From the NCBI RefSeq assembly GCF_007751035.1, contig NZ_CP036433.1, positions 6,057,001 through 6,121,000 on the forward strand: a stretch of 64,000 nucleotides of DNA. The letters run 5' to 3'. Of this stretch, positions 1 through 10,811 are shown one piece after another. Origin of the DNA: Lignipirellula cremea. GTDB lineage: Bacteria; Planctomycetota; Planctomycetia; Pirellulales; Pirellulaceae. Position numbers and translations under genes: made by a program. How positions within the stretch are numbered: position 1 is the stretch's first letter; each line of letters opens with the position of its first letter. The notes under the pieces were generated by a model, which had not been told where the DNA came from, ran no database searches, and was given only the letters and a program-made list of their open reading frames with translations.

Positions 1-49
1 ACTTGATCGAGGTCATCCCGCGGGTGCCGTAAATGATAAATGCCAGCAT
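1..49 (-). CDS. Zinc-ribbon protein, amino-terminal fragment (cut by window edge)
   Basis: Only the first 16 codons are in the window. Read on the minus strand from the ATG at 49-47 they give MLAFIIYGTRGMTSIK. This closely matches the start of the next gene upstream (MGMLAFILIYGTRGISW), so the two look like tandem paralogues. The rest lies off the left edge, so domain content beyond the shared start is inferred. In the neighbouring copy this segment leads into a Cys-rich zinc ribbon. The gene starts 160 bases after the stop of the paralogue and is probably in the same minus-strand unit. Confidence 0.6.
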   Translation of the reverse strand, partial: MLAFIIYGTRGMTSIK

Positions 50-208
50 GTCTGCCCTTTGAACTCTACAAGAAGAAACGACAAGTTTGTTGCGGCGTGG
101 TCAAACCCTGAGAGCAACGTTCCCGCCGCGCCAAGCCAGAGGAAATAACAAGCCAGAGGAATCAATCGGGGGAACGTTGGGGCCAGACCTGGGCGTGCAG
201 GTGCGCTA

Positions 209-1072
209 TCAGGACTTGCGGGCGATGATGGCTTTGAATTCGTCGTTCGACATTCCCAGAGCCGGAGGCGTCTGGGTCAGCATCTGCCGTTTTCCCGCCG
301 ACAGCGTGGTGGCGTTGGACGTTTCCCATAATCCGCTGACGAGAATTACCCGGTGCTTCGCCTGCAGGTGCGGCGCCACCCGTTTCAGGTAAGTGACATA
401 ATCGGCGGGCGTGGCGCTGGTCAGGTGCTGCACCCACTTCTGGATTGCCTGGTCGAACGAATTTCCGGACACCCGTTGCATCATGGATTGCATCACGCGG
501 CGATCGGCCGGGGTGACGCCGCCGTCGGCCACGCACAACAGCACCATGGCTCGCACCATTCCTTCATGGAACTGCTGCTGGAACTTCGCTTCCGGATCCT
601 GCGCGGCATAGGTCGGCGACGGATTGTAGGCGGGACTGGGAGTCGAACTGTAGGGCGATGGACTGTAAGAGGGCGCGGCAGAATATGCAGGGGGCGGCGT
701 GAACGATGGAGCCGGCGGTGCGGTGTAGCCGCCAGTAGCCCCGTAGCCTTGCATCGGGCTGGCAGGAGCCAAAGGATTGCTATACGCGTCGGGATCCTCA
801 TAGGAGGAAGCGGCCGGGGCGCCGGGCGCCTGGGACCTGTTGTAATACAAAATGTCCTTATCAAACGCCGACCGGCAGGTGCTGCAGTGCACGTACTCGC
901 CCGCCGAATGCAGGGGAATGACGGGAATAAAGTAGAGGGTAAACCAGATCCTTACTTTCTTGCATTTATAACCACATTGCGTTTCGCACTCCGGGCAATG
1001 AAAGTCGCCGGTGGAAGTGGTCCACGAAATACCACGCGTGCCGTAGATCAAAATGAAAGCAAGCATCCCCAC
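209..1072 (-). CDS. Zinc-ribbon protein with Pro/Ser/Tyr-rich linker and TerB-like C-terminal domain
   Basis: A 287-residue protein of unknown role. Residues about 24-37 hold CPEC and CGYKC pairs and a further CSTC follows near residue 63, a zinc ribbon. A hydrophobic stretch, WFTLYFIPVIPL, sits between them. A low-complexity linker of about 80 residues rich in Pro, Ser, Tyr and Ala follows. The last 125 residues are helical, with a segment (VRAMVLLCVADGGVTPADRR) that resembles the acidic loop of TerB-like domains. The protein is probably cytoplasmic or membrane-associated. The start is the ATG shared in context with its tandem paralogue, which begins downstream at base 49. The TerB assignment is a pattern judgement and not certain. 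Confidence 0.7.
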   Translation of the reverse strand: MGMLAFILIYGTRGISWTTSTGDFHCPECETQCGYKCKKVRIWFTLYFIPVIPLHSAGEYVHCSTCRSAFDKDILYYNRSQAPGAPAASSYEDPDAYSNPLAPASPMQGYGATGGYTAPPAPSFTPPPAYSAAPSYSPSPYSSTPSPAYNPSPTYAAQDPEAKFQQQFHEGMVRAMVLLCVADGGVTPADRRVMQSMMQRVSGNSFDQAIQKWVQHLTSATPADYVTYLKRVAPHLQAKHRVILVSGLWETSNATTLSAGKRQMLTQTPPALGMSNDEFKAIIARKS

Positions 1073-1502
1073 CCCGACTGAATTTGAGACCGCAAATTCC
1101 TCGCTACTTTCTAGCTAATCCTCCCCTTGAAGTAAAGCATTTTCAAGGGCGGAAAATCGCGGTCCCGGCATCGGAGGAATCGATAGTAAGCACGGGGAAA
1201 ATGGTACGGCGTGCGCGTGCTGACGGAGACGACAGAAACCGCAATGCGCGGGGAAGAAGCATTGGCGGCGAGTTCGGGCCAGCAGGCACGAACCGCGCCG
1301 CCAGGCAGGGAGTCACCCGCGGACGCACGAAAAAAACCGGCGGGAAAACCCGCCGGTTTTTTCGGAGAAAGGACGCTTCCAACAATCCTTTTACGGTGCT
1401 CGATGCAGAACCAACAGGTTGCCTGTTACCTGTCGGACTGGGGCGTCATCGAGCGAATCTGCCTGGAGAGCAGGGGTTGACTCGTTGCGAACCGCAATGC
1501 GG
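1073..1502. other. Intergenic stretch with one terminator
   Basis: No reading frame here has protein-like composition. The only clear signal is the strong hairpin at 1331-1362, listed separately. The remainder (1073-1330) is the upstream region of the zinc-ribbon gene; I see no convincing promoter in it. Confidence 0.6.
1331..1362 (-). terminator. Rho-independent terminator (bidirectional)
   Basis: A perfect 14-base inverted repeat, with arms at 1331-1344 and 1349-1362 and an AAAA loop. The GC-rich core CCGGCGGG is flanked by six A and six T, so it works in either direction. It lies 140 bases past the ompH stop and should end that minus-strand transcript. Confidence 0.85.
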
Positions 1503-2099
1503 TTAGCGGTTGATTTGGGGACCAGCGGCGCCAGCCACGTTGGGGTGACGTTCCTGGAGGTTTTTGATGACCAGGGCGGTCAGGTCCAGGTTCCGCTGGA
1601 AAACGACCGGATTCGACACGCCGCGTTGGACGGAGGCACGATCGTCGGGATCGGGCAGGGTGCTGTCATAGTTGAGCACCAGGGCGATATTGAACTGGCT
1701 GGCGATCTTGCCGATCTCGTCGTTGATTTCTTTGTACGTTTCGTAATAGATGCGGGTCTCTTGGACCAGGATCTCTTTACGTTTCATGTTGTTCTGCACC
1801 TGGATATCAGCGATGTCGTGGGCCAGGGCCTGTTCGATCCGCTTGTATTCCGGGCTGTCCGAGTTGTATTCGTCCTGCTTTTTCTTCTGGGCGTTCAGCG
1901 CTTCACGACGCTGGTTGATCACGCCTTCGTAATCCGTGACGGTCTGCTTGACGGCGTCCATCCGGGCTTTGAAAACCGGGTGATTTTTGAACACCTTGCC
2001 GACATCAATGACCGCTACCACCCCAGCATTTTGAGCCGACGCCGGTACGGCGCAAATCATGACGCCGAAGAAAAGAGCAGCGTGAATAGCAAACTTCAT
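1503..2099 (-). CDS. OmpH/Skp-family periplasmic chaperone
   Basis: 198 residues. A Sec signal peptide (hydrophobic ALFFGVMICAVPASA, cleavage after ASA-Q) is followed by VAVIDVGKVFKNHPVF, the typical opening strand of OmpH/Skp. Residues about 45-135 are highly charged and helical, consistent with the tentacle-like coiled coils of Skp. The family binds unfolded outer-membrane proteins in the periplasm and hands them to the assembly machinery. The length is slightly longer than E. coli Skp, as is common in planctomycetes. It is monocistronic and ends in the strong terminator at 1331-1362. The ATG start has a GGAGGG ribosome site just upstream. Confidence 0.85.
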   Translation of the reverse strand: MKFAIHAALFFGVMICAVPASAQNAGVVAVIDVGKVFKNHPVFKARMDAVKQTVTDYEGVINQRREALNAQKKKQDEYNSDSPEYKRIEQALAHDIADIQVQNNMKRKEILVQETRIYYETYKEINDEIGKIASQFNIALVLNYDSTLPDPDDRASVQRGVSNPVVFQRNLDLTALVIKNLQERHPNVAGAAGPQINR

Positions 2100-3004
2100 G
2101 GTTAGCCCTCCCTGGAAACCACAGAGAAAATAGTGATTCGTTTGGCAATGGAACCGATGCGATCACCCTCGTGGGATCGCTTTGATGCTGAAAACTATAT
2201 CGAATGGCGCGCCAAACCGCTCCGGAAACCCCTTCCAATTTCTACATTACGACGTAACTCGCTTTGTCATTTGCACTTAAAAAAACCAAGCATTTTCGCT
2301 CGCGTCCGCAAAACACGTCTGCGATGTAAAATTTTCCCGAAATTACCCTTTTGGTTTGTAAAACCGTCCTGAAGTTTTCCAGATGCCAGGACGGCCCCCC
2401 CTCCCGAAGATTCCGTCTCGCACCATTCTATCGGGATGTACTCCCCGGGCGAACCCGATTTCTTTCGGACCGATGCCACGTCGTCCGATGGTGATTTATT
2501 TCTGTAAAGCCAATCAAAGAAGCATCTTGCGTCGAACAAACCGCGTTCGACTCTCCCGCGAGACCAATTGGAAGAAATTTTCTGTTAGGTGTTCTCGTTA
2601 TCTCTTCTAGACCCTGCAACGCGGGGGCACAAAGACGTCGGGCAATATGAGAGCCGTCCCGTTCAATTTCAGGGCAGGAGATTGGACGGGGCGGTATTTC
2701 TGTTCTTTTTTGGCCGCTTTTCAGGCCATCGCGTATTTACCCACGGGTCAACACTCACGACCTGTGCGAGCACGCGACCCGTCAGCAACCGCCACCTGCG
2801 GGACGCGCCAGCTCCGCACCACGGGGATCGAGGTCGGCGACGTTGACTTTCGCTAGGTGGAACCGGGCGAACGTGGTATTCTATCTACTACCTTCGGGCC
2901 ATAGAGCCATCTTTGGCCCGAAGCCAAACCGCCCAACAGAAAACGCTGCAGCAGGAGCGAGGGTAACGGCCTGCGTTAAACAGCTATCTACGGGGAACAA
3001 CTCG
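2100..3004. other. Divergent intergenic region, 905 bases
   Basis: Separates ompH (minus) from a secreted-protein gene (plus). The short reading frames here have no protein-like features and I see no RNA gene. The segment is locally more AT-rich near 2260-2380. A GGAACC at 2859-2864, followed 16 bases later by CTATCT, resembles an extracytoplasmic-sigma promoter for the plus-strand gene, but this is weak. Confidence 0.4.
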
Positions 3005-4411
3005 ATGAAGTCTGGAATTTTATTCTTGCTTGCGACCAGCCTGCTGGGTCTTGGCGCTGGAAGCGCCTGCGCGGAAACGCCCGGCGAAAAGCTGGCGGCC
3101 GAAGCAGTCCGGAACGGCCATAAAACGCTGGCCGTAGTGCCGGCCGTAGTGCATGCCTCGACCGATGGCGACGCCGCCGTCGGCGAGCTAGGCCCGCGCG
3201 GCAAAATGCTAGCGAGCGCCCTTTACGACCAGCTGGTCGAAGCGTCGCAGAAGGGTCGCTACCAGGGGAAGTTCCGCGTGGTGTCCCAGCGCTCGATGAG
3301 CGTGGCGATGCGCAGCCGCGGGATTACCGTCGATAACCTGAGCGATCCCGACCAGGTGCGGGTGCTGGCCCGCGACCTGGAAGCAGATGAGGTCATCGCC
3401 GTGTTTCGCGATGAACAAATCAACCAGGAGCAGGAACATATTCGACGCGATTCCGGTCAGGAAGAGCCCGTCGGCCCCCGTGCGGCGCGCGTCGTGTCAG
3501 ATCATCTGGACGTGGAGTCAATCGATCCCGAACAAAACACGGCCCTGTTTACGGAAAGAGTCATCGAGCCCCGCACCCTGGCGACGGCCGCCTACCAGGG
3601 CGAAAGCTGGGAGATCCGTCGCTGGCAGCCGGGCGGTTTTGTCAATCGCGGCATTCGCGACGGCGTGGAACCGTTCGGCATCGGTCCCGAGTGGGAAACC
3701 CTGCACTATGCGGCCCTGCGCAGCGATCTCGACCATCCTTACTCCGCCGCAGGCTTCCCTTACCGACTCGATGTTTATGTGGGCGACGAAGTCCGCGAGC
3801 CGCGCCGCCTGAACACCGACTTCGGCTCCGCGTATGTGGTGGAACTGAACCCGGGCGACGTCTACAAAATTGGCATTCGTAACGACAGCGAAAGGCCCGT
3901 TTATGTGGCCTTGTATGTCGACGGGTTGAGCGTGATTGATCAGAAGCTGGTCGATCCCAGCGACCTGGAGATCCGTCGTCACTGGATGCTGCCGCCGCAG
4001 AGCGGGCGACGGTTTGTGCGCGGGTGGTACACGGTCCGTCGGGACGAAGACGGCAACCCCCTGGAAACGCAACTGTTCGACGAATTCAAAGTCAGCAACC
4101 GGAAAGACTCCGTCGCCTTTGGCCAGGGTTTTGAGCAGAACCTGGGGATGATCACGGCCGTGTTCTATACGGTCGGCCTTGAGGACGTGCAGAACCCGGG
4201 CCCACTGAACCAGGTGGTCGCCCGTGCTTTACCGCCCAGCGCCCTGGGTACAGGCCGCGGCCTGCGGAAAGAGCAACAGCTGGATCGCGTCAAGGCAGAG
4301 CCCCGAGGAATGATCCTGGGCGCCGTCACGCTGTACTACCGTCCTGCCGAATTGATCAGCAAGCCCCGTGACGCATCCGGCGACAGCCTGATTCTGATTC
4401 CCGGCTTCTAA
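3005..4411 (+). CDS. Secreted protein of unknown function
   Basis: 468 residues from the ATG at 3005, chosen because it begins a clean Sec signal peptide (KSGILFLLATSLLGLGAGSACA, cleavage near ACA-ET). A longer in-frame opening at 2843 adds a non-signal-like stretch and was rejected. The mature part starts with a domain that could be a LpoB/CsgG-like or TolB-N-like fold (TLAVVPAVVHAS, then ALYDQLVEAS and RFRVVSQRSMSVAMRSRGI), a pattern seen in proteins that sense or stabilise the envelope. The second half has DVYVGDEVREPRR and KIGIRNDSERPVYVALYVDGLSV, a beta-sandwich-like region. The family is not recognised with confidence. It stands alone, convergent with the chaperone island. Confidence 0.7.
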   Translation: MKSGILFLLATSLLGLGAGSACAETPGEKLAAEAVRNGHKTLAVVPAVVHASTDGDAAVGELGPRGKMLASALYDQLVEASQKGRYQGKFRVVSQRSMSVAMRSRGITVDNLSDPDQVRVLARDLEADEVIAVFRDEQINQEQEHIRRDSGQEEPVGPRAARVVSDHLDVESIDPEQNTALFTERVIEPRTLATAAYQGESWEIRRWQPGGFVNRGIRDGVEPFGIGPEWETLHYAALRSDLDHPYSAAGFPYRLDVYVGDEVREPRRLNTDFGSAYVVELNPGDVYKIGIRNDSERPVYVALYVDGLSVIDQKLVDPSDLEIRRHWMLPPQSGRRFVRGWYTVRRDEDGNPLETQLFDEFKVSNRKDSVAFGQGFEQNLGMITAVFYTVGLEDVQNPGPLNQVVARALPPSALGTGRGLRKEQQLDRVKAEPRGMILGAVTLYYRPAELISKPRDASGDSLILIPGF

Positions 4412-4445
4412 AGTGGCGAATTCATGGCAGGGAGAGAGACCTTGC

Positions 4446-4470
4446 GCTGGCGCCCTGCGGGGGCGCCGGC
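4446..4470. terminator. Hairpin between convergent genes
   Basis: A 10-base stem with one G-T pair (arms 4446-4455 and 4461-4470, five-base loop) lies between the stop codons of the secreted protein and the FmdB-like gene. It has no T run, so it may be a weak or Rho-assisted terminator. Confidence 0.4.
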
Positions 4471-4483
4471 GACGATGGGCGGC

Positions 4484-4801
4484 TTATTCGCTCTTGGGTT
4501 TTTTCGGCTTGTCGGCTTTGGCGGGCTTGGCTTCGCTGCTTTTGCTTTCTGATTTTGTGTCGGACTTTTCGCTGCTGGCCGACTTGGTTTCTTCGGCTGC
4601 CTTCTGTTTATACGACTCGCTGCGATAGTCGGTCTGATAGAAACCGGAGCCTTTGAAAACCACGCCGGAACCAGAACCAATCAGGCGGGTCAGCTTCAGC
4701 TTTTTGCAATTCGGACACTTTTTTTCCGGATCGGCCGTCATGCGCTGAAAGAGTTCAAACTCATGGCCGCAGCCTCGGCACAGGTAATCATAAGTCGGCA
4801 T
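4484..4801 (-). CDS. FmdB-family zinc-ribbon protein
   Basis: 105 residues from the ATG at 4801, which gives the hallmark opening MPTYDYLCRGCGHEFELFQ. The zinc ribbon is CRGC near residues 8-11 and CPNC near 29-32, followed by GSGSGVVFKGSGFYQTDYR, the standard FmdB/CxxC_CxxC_SSSS tail motif. The last 40 residues are Lys/Ser/Glu-rich and probably disordered. Family members are small cytoplasmic proteins of unknown biochemical role, first named from an amidase-expression locus. Here it is last in a minus-strand chaperone run, 103 bases after grpE. The longer in-frame start at 4843 adds 14 residues that are not part of the family. Confidence 0.85.
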   Translation of the reverse strand: MPTYDYLCRGCGHEFELFQRMTADPEKKCPNCKKLKLTRLIGSGSGVVFKGSGFYQTDYRSESYKQKAAEETKSASSEKSDTKSESKSSEAKPAKADKPKKPKSE

Positions 4802-4904
4802 GTGCGAAACTCGCAGAAAAAGAGCAGTCAGGAAGGGAATCAATTAAAAGGCAGGATTACAGAGTGAATCATACGATACCAGGCAGGACCTGGCGCCGGC
4901 GGCG

Positions 4905-5525
4905 TCAGGCGGGGCCGGTCGAAACAAAAACCTGGGCTGGTCGGATCACGCGGTCGTGCAGCTGATAGCCGACTTGTGTTTCCAGCATGACGGTTCCGGC
5001 CGGATACTGGTCGCTTGGCTGCTGGCCGATCGCTTCGTGCAGGTTGGGATCAAAGACTTCGCCTACGGAGGCAATCCGCCGGCAATGGTGTTTTTCAAAG
5101 ACGCTCTCAAACATGCTGGCGACCATTTTCACGCCGTCGACCAGCCCTTTGGCCTTGGGATCGTCGGGAGCTGAGCCAATGGCGCGGTTCAGGTTGTCGA
5201 GCACGGCCAGCAGGTCGGAGACCACTGGCACAGCAGCGTAACGGCGCTGGTCGTCGAGTTCCCGGCGGGACCTTTTCCGGAAGTTTTCCAGTTCGGCCTG
5301 CACCATCAGCACGCGGTTTTTCTCCTCTTCGAGTTCCGCCTGGAGCTGCGAGGAGTGCTCTTCGCGGCTCAGTGGACTGCCGGCCGTATCGGGCGACTGG
5401 CGATCCTCGCCTGCATCCTGCGGTGCTTGCTGGGCGGCGGCGGACTGCGGATCGTTCGCGGCCCCGGCGGACTGCTCGGGCGAGGAGGATTCGGGACGGT
5501 CAGAGGAGGGCGGTGTTTGCGACAT
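4905..5525 (-). CDS. grpE: Nucleotide exchange factor GrpE
   Basis: 206 residues. The first 65 are low-complexity (Ser, Pro, Gln, Asp, Ala) and probably disordered. Residues about 66-115 form the long coiled-coil helix (EEEKNRVLMVQAELENFRKR), then come DLLAVLDNLNRAI and the beta-rich head with FDPNLHEAIGQQPSDQYPAGTV, which is the diagnostic GrpE signature. It releases ADP from DnaK so that clients can cycle. It lies eight bases after dnaJ and is almost certainly co-transcribed with it. No dnaK is in the window. Confidence 0.95.
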   Translation of the reverse strand: MSQTPPSSDRPESSSPEQSAGAANDPQSAAAQQAPQDAGEDRQSPDTAGSPLSREEHSSQLQAELEEEKNRVLMVQAELENFRKRSRRELDDQRRYAAVPVVSDLLAVLDNLNRAIGSAPDDPKAKGLVDGVKMVASMFESVFEKHHCRRIASVGEVFDPNLHEAIGQQPSDQYPAGTVMLETQVGYQLHDRVIRPAQVFVSTGPA

Positions 5526-5533
5526 AATGGGGA

Positions 5534-6700
5534 TTACTCTTCGCTCGCTTCTTCGTCTTCTTCGGGGGAACCAGTGAAATAGTCGCGTATCTTTTCCAGG
5601 AACGACTTCCGATGGGGCGTTACGTGAACGTGCTCAAGTTCGGCCAGTTCCCGCAACAACTCCTCTTGCCGCGTGGTCAACTTGCGCGGTGTTTCGATGT
5701 AGGTCTGGACGGCCAGATCGCCCTGGCGTCCGCTTTGCGGATCCGGCATCCCGCGGCCACGGAGTCGGAACACTTCGCCCGACTGCGAACCTTTGGGGAC
5801 GGTCAAAGTGGCCCGACCGCTGAGCGTGGGGACTTCAATCTCGGCTCCGAGCGTAGCCTGGCAGTAGGAAATGGGGAGCCGCAACACCAGGTGGTCGCCG
5901 TCGCGCTGGAACAGGTGATGCTGCTTCACGTTGATGAAGCAGTAACAATCGCCCGGCTGGCCGCCGCCTGCGCTCGGTTCGCCTTCACCCGCCAGACGGA
6001 CCCGCATCCCGGTGTCCACGCCGGCGGGAATGTTGACGGTCAAGGTGACGCGCTGCGCCTGGTAGCCGCGTCCGCGGCATTCACGACAAGGATCGGTAAT
6101 CGTTACACCGGCGCCGCGGCACGAGGGGCAGGTGGTTTGCACCCGCAATATGCCGCCTTGCTGGATCACCTGGCCGTGGCCGTGGCAGGTGCGGCAGGTT
6201 TCCGGTTTGGCTCCGGGTTGGCTGCCGTTCCCTTCACACGCGTCGCACACGTTGTTCCGGTTGAAGGTGAGTTCTTTCTCGACCCCGCGAAACGCTTCTT
6301 CGAGGGTGAGAGTGACATCAGCCCGGATATCACGACCTTTGCGGGGACGTCGACTGCGGCCGCCGCCTCCGCCGAACAGATCGCCAAAGGCGCCTCCGCC
6401 GAACAGGTCGCCAAAGGCTTCAAAAATATCCTGCACGTCGTGGAACTGCGACGCTCCCGCGCCGCCTTCCAGTCCGGCATGCCCGTACTGGTCGTAGCGG
6501 GCCCGTTTATTGGGATCCGAAAGCACTTCGTAGGCTTCGGCTGCTTCTTTGAATTTTTCGGTGACTTCAGGATCGCCCGGGTTGCTGTCAGGGTGGTACC
6601 TGATGGCCGCTTTGCGATAGGCGACAGAGATCTCGCGGTCAGTAGCGGTCTTCGTGACCTCGAGAACTTCGTAAAAGCACCGTTTAGCCATTGTGGACAT
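5534..6700 (-). CDS. dnaJ: Chaperone protein DnaJ
   Basis: 388 residues from the ATG at 6700; an ATG three codons later (6691) is equally possible because neither has a clear ribosome site. Domains in order are: the J domain with the HPD triad (RYHPDSNPGD) that stimulates DnaK ATPase; a Gly/Phe-rich linker (GGGAFGDLFGGGGG); four CxxCxGxG zinc modules (CDACEGNG, CRTCHGHG, CPSCRGAG, CRECRGRG); and the C-terminal substrate-binding domains. Full length, all motifs intact. The C terminus is acidic (EEDEEASEE). It pairs with grpE directly downstream and presumably works with a DnaK encoded elsewhere. Confidence 0.95.
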   Translation of the reverse strand: MSTMAKRCFYEVLEVTKTATDREISVAYRKAAIRYHPDSNPGDPEVTEKFKEAAEAYEVLSDPNKRARYDQYGHAGLEGGAGASQFHDVQDIFEAFGDLFGGGAFGDLFGGGGGRSRRPRKGRDIRADVTLTLEEAFRGVEKELTFNRNNVCDACEGNGSQPGAKPETCRTCHGHGQVIQQGGILRVQTTCPSCRGAGVTITDPCRECRGRGYQAQRVTLTVNIPAGVDTGMRVRLAGEGEPSAGGGQPGDCYCFINVKQHHLFQRDGDHLVLRLPISYCQATLGAEIEVPTLSGRATLTVPKGSQSGEVFRLRGRGMPDPQSGRQGDLAVQTYIETPRKLTTRQEELLRELAELEHVHVTPHRKSFLEKIRDYFTGSPEEDEEASEE

Positions 6701-6901
6701 AATTAATAAAGCGGCAGGTTCAAAACCGGCCAATCACACAAAAGGCAGGTTCGAACGGCCAAAGTAGAGGTCGCGCGAATCTTAGGAACGACCGCTCCCG
6801 CGGTCAACGGTCGCCAAATCAGCCCGCCGCCAGACGGCGATTCCAGGGGTAGAATTGCCCGGGCTGCTGGCAGACAGTTTTGCTCAGGTCGTTACATGCA
6901 A

Positions 6902-6941
6902 GCAGGCCACTTCCGGACGTCATGTTCGAAAAGTGGCCTGC
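6902..6941 (-). terminator. Hairpin downstream of groEL1
   Basis: A perfect 11-base inverted repeat (arms 6902-6912 and 6931-6941, 18-base loop) starts 24 bases past the groEL1 stop, between groEL1 and dnaJ. There is no T run on the minus strand, so it may terminate weakly or stabilise the 3' end. Confidence 0.45.
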
Positions 6942-6965
6942 GAGGTCTGCAGGGCGGAGTCCGAA

Positions 6966-8588
6966 TTAACGGACGGCGCCTTCGATCTGGCGTTTGGCCT
7001 TATCGTCGCTGTCGTAATTGGAGACCATGGCGTCGGTCGTGAGCAGCAGGCCGGCGATGCTGGCCGCATTGGCCAGAGCCGTGCGAACCACCTTGACCGG
7101 GTCGATCACGCCCGCTTCGTACATGTCAGCGTACTTGTCGGCATGTGCGTCGTAGCCAAAGTTTTCCGGCTGGTCGGCGATTTCGTCGGCGACGACGGAA
7201 CCGTCTTTGCCGGCGTTCTCGGCGATCTGACGCAGGGGAGCTTCCAGCGCCCGCAGCACAATATCGACACCCACCTGCTCGTCGCCCTTGGCCGACTTGC
7301 GGATGGCTTCGATGGCGCCGCGGCAACGCAGCAGGGCCACGCCGCCGCCGGGCAGAATGCCTTCCTGCAACGCGGCGCGGGCCGCATGCAGGGCGTCTTC
7401 GATGCGGGCTTTGGTCTGCTTCATGTCGGCTTCAGTCTCGGCGCCGACGGAAATGACCGCCACGCCGCCGCTGAGCTTCGCTACGCGTTCCTGGTACTTC
7501 TCTTTATCGTATTCGCTGTCGCTGTCGTTGATCTGCTTGCGCAACTGCTGGACGCGATTGTCGATCTCTTCGCGGGAACCGCCGCCTTCGATGATGGTGG
7601 TGCCGCTCTTGTCGACGCTGACCTTGGCGGCGCTGCCGAGGTAATCCAGCGACAGGTTTTCCAGCTGCAGACCCAGATCATCGCTGATCGAGGTGCCGCC
7701 GGTCAGGATGGCGATATCCTGCAGCATGGCCTTGCGACGATCGCCAAAGCCAGGAGCCTTGACGGCGCAAACTTTGAGCACGCCGCGCAGCTGGTTCACG
7801 ACCAGCAGGGTCAACGCTTCCGATTCGATATCTTCGGCGATGATCAACAAGGGACGGCCGGTGCCGCTGGCTTTTTCCAGGATCGGCAACAGGTCGCGGA
7901 TGCTGCCGATTTTCTTCTCATGAATGAGAATCAGCGCGTTTTCCATCTCCACATCCATCTCCGCCGGGCGGTTGATGAAGTAGGGGGAGATGAAGCCTTT
8001 GTCAAAGTGCATGCCGTCGACATAGTCGACCTGGGTCTTGGCAGTCTTGCCTTCTTCGACCGTGACCACGCCGTCGCGGCCGACGTTCTGCATGACTTCC
8101 GCCAGCAGCTCGCCAATCACGCGATCGTTGTTGGCGCTGATGGCGGCGACGTCGACGACCTTCTTCCGGTCGCCTTCGATACGCTGGGCCATCGACAGCA
8201 GCTTTTCGTCCGCAGCGGCGACCGCTTTGTCGATGCCGCGACGAATGGCGGTCGGGTTGCTGCCGGCCACAATGTTCCGCAGACCTTCTTTGAAGATCGC
8301 ACGGGCCAGAACGGTGGCGGTGGTGGTGCCGTCGCCGGCCAGATCCGACGTTTTCTGGGCCACTTCGACCACGAGCTTGGCGCCCATGTTCTCAAAGCGG
8401 TCGTCGAGTTCGATTTCCTTGGCGACGGTCACGCCGTCTTTGGTGACCGTGGGGCCGCCGAAGGATTTGTTGATAATGACATTATGGCCGGCCGGACCCA
8501 TCGTAGTCGCGACGGCCTTGGCCAGTTTGTCGATGCCCTGCATCATCCGATGCCGAGCGTTGTCGTCAAAGAGCAGTTGTTTAGCCAT
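6966..8588 (-). CDS. groEL: 60 kDa chaperonin GroEL, copy without Gly-Met tail
   Basis: 540 residues from the ATG at 8588, preceded by GAAGG six to seven bases upstream. An in-frame start at 8627 was rejected. It opens MAKQLLFDDNARHRMMQGIDKL and has the ATP-site segments DGVTVAKEIELDD and [14 protein letters not shown] and the late equatorial PGGGVALLR. It forms the double-ring folding chamber with GroES. The C terminus ends in KRQIEGAVR and lacks the Gly-Gly-Met repeats normally found inside the chamber, unlike the second copy at 9108. It follows groES by 93 bases, so this is the genuine groESL pair. Loss of the tail and divergent helices suggest specialised clients. Confidence 0.95.
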   Translation of the reverse strand: MAKQLLFDDNARHRMMQGIDKLAKAVATTMGPAGHNVIINKSFGGPTVTKDGVTVAKEIELDDRFENMGAKLVVEVAQKTSDLAGDGTTTATVLARAIFKEGLRNIVAGSNPTAIRRGIDKAVAAADEKLLSMAQRIEGDRKKVVDVAAISANNDRVIGELLAEVMQNVGRDGVVTVEEGKTAKTQVDYVDGMHFDKGFISPYFINRPAEMDVEMENALILIHEKKIGSIRDLLPILEKASGTGRPLLIIAEDIESEALTLLVVNQLRGVLKVCAVKAPGFGDRRKAMLQDIAILTGGTSISDDLGLQLENLSLDYLGSAAKVSVDKSGTTIIEGGGSREEIDNRVQQLRKQINDSDSEYDKEKYQERVAKLSGGVAVISVGAETEADMKQTKARIEDALHAARAALQEGILPGGGVALLRCRGAIEAIRKSAKGDEQVGVDIVLRALEAPLRQIAENAGKDGSVVADEIADQPENFGYDAHADKYADMYEAGVIDPVKVVRTALANAASIAGLLLTTDAMVSNYDSDDKAKRQIEGAVR

Positions 8589-8681
8589 AGGAAGCCTTCG
8601 AGTAAAAAACGCACGCGGTGCGTTCAAGTTGTACGGACAATTGGTTCGACCAGCCCTCGCGTCGCAACCGACGCGGCAGGA

Positions 8682-8981
8682 CTACTCGACGATCTTCGCC
8701 AGGATATCGCCTTCGCGCAGAATCTTGACTTCGGCGCCGTTGACTTCGATTTCGCTGCCGCCGTACTTGCCGTAGATGACTTCGTCGCCAACCGCCACCG
8801 ACAGCTCGCCGCGAGTGCCGTTGTCCAGCAGACGACCCGGGCCGACCGCGACCACTTTACCACGCTGCGGTTTTTCCTGGGCGCTATCGGGCAGCACAAT
8901 GCCGCCAGCCGTCATTTCTTCGGCTTCCATGGGCTCAACTACCACGCGATCATCGAGCGGACGAAGGTTGATTTTTGCCAT
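8682..8981 (-). CDS. groES: 10 kDa co-chaperonin GroES
   Basis: 99 residues, full length. It opens [38 protein letters not shown], which contains the mobile loop that docks on GroEL, and continues with [15 protein letters not shown] and [11 protein letters not shown], the roof and core strands of the family. It caps the GroEL ring during folding. Its position between two groEL genes (126 bases after groEL2, 93 before groEL1) means one GroES probably serves both chaperonins. Confidence 0.95.
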   Translation of the reverse strand: MAKINLRPLDDRVVVEPMEAEEMTAGGIVLPDSAQEKPQRGKVVAVGPGRLLDNGTRGELSVAVGDEVIYGKYGGSEIEVNGAEVKILREGDILAKIVE

Positions 8982-9107
8982 TGTCGTAATCCTTAACCGG
9001 TATGTTTTGAAGTTTGATTTTGTATGAGTTGATAACTAACAGGCGAACCAGGCCGCAAGCCAGAGCGAAGCAGCCCCCAGGACTGCCCGCTCCGCCGGCA
9101 GTCCGAT

Positions 9108-10811
<1,704 letters not shown>

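Noticed and set aside
2133..2856. Several short plus-strand frames in the 2.1-3.0 kb gap
   Set aside because: None has a ribosome site, signal peptide or ordered composition; treated as non-coding.
6855..8996. Very long open frame on the plus strand, antisense to groES and groEL1
   Set aside because: It mirrors two highly conserved chaperonin genes; its composition (Phe, Val, Asp, His, Gly rich) is what reverse reading of GC-rich codons produces.
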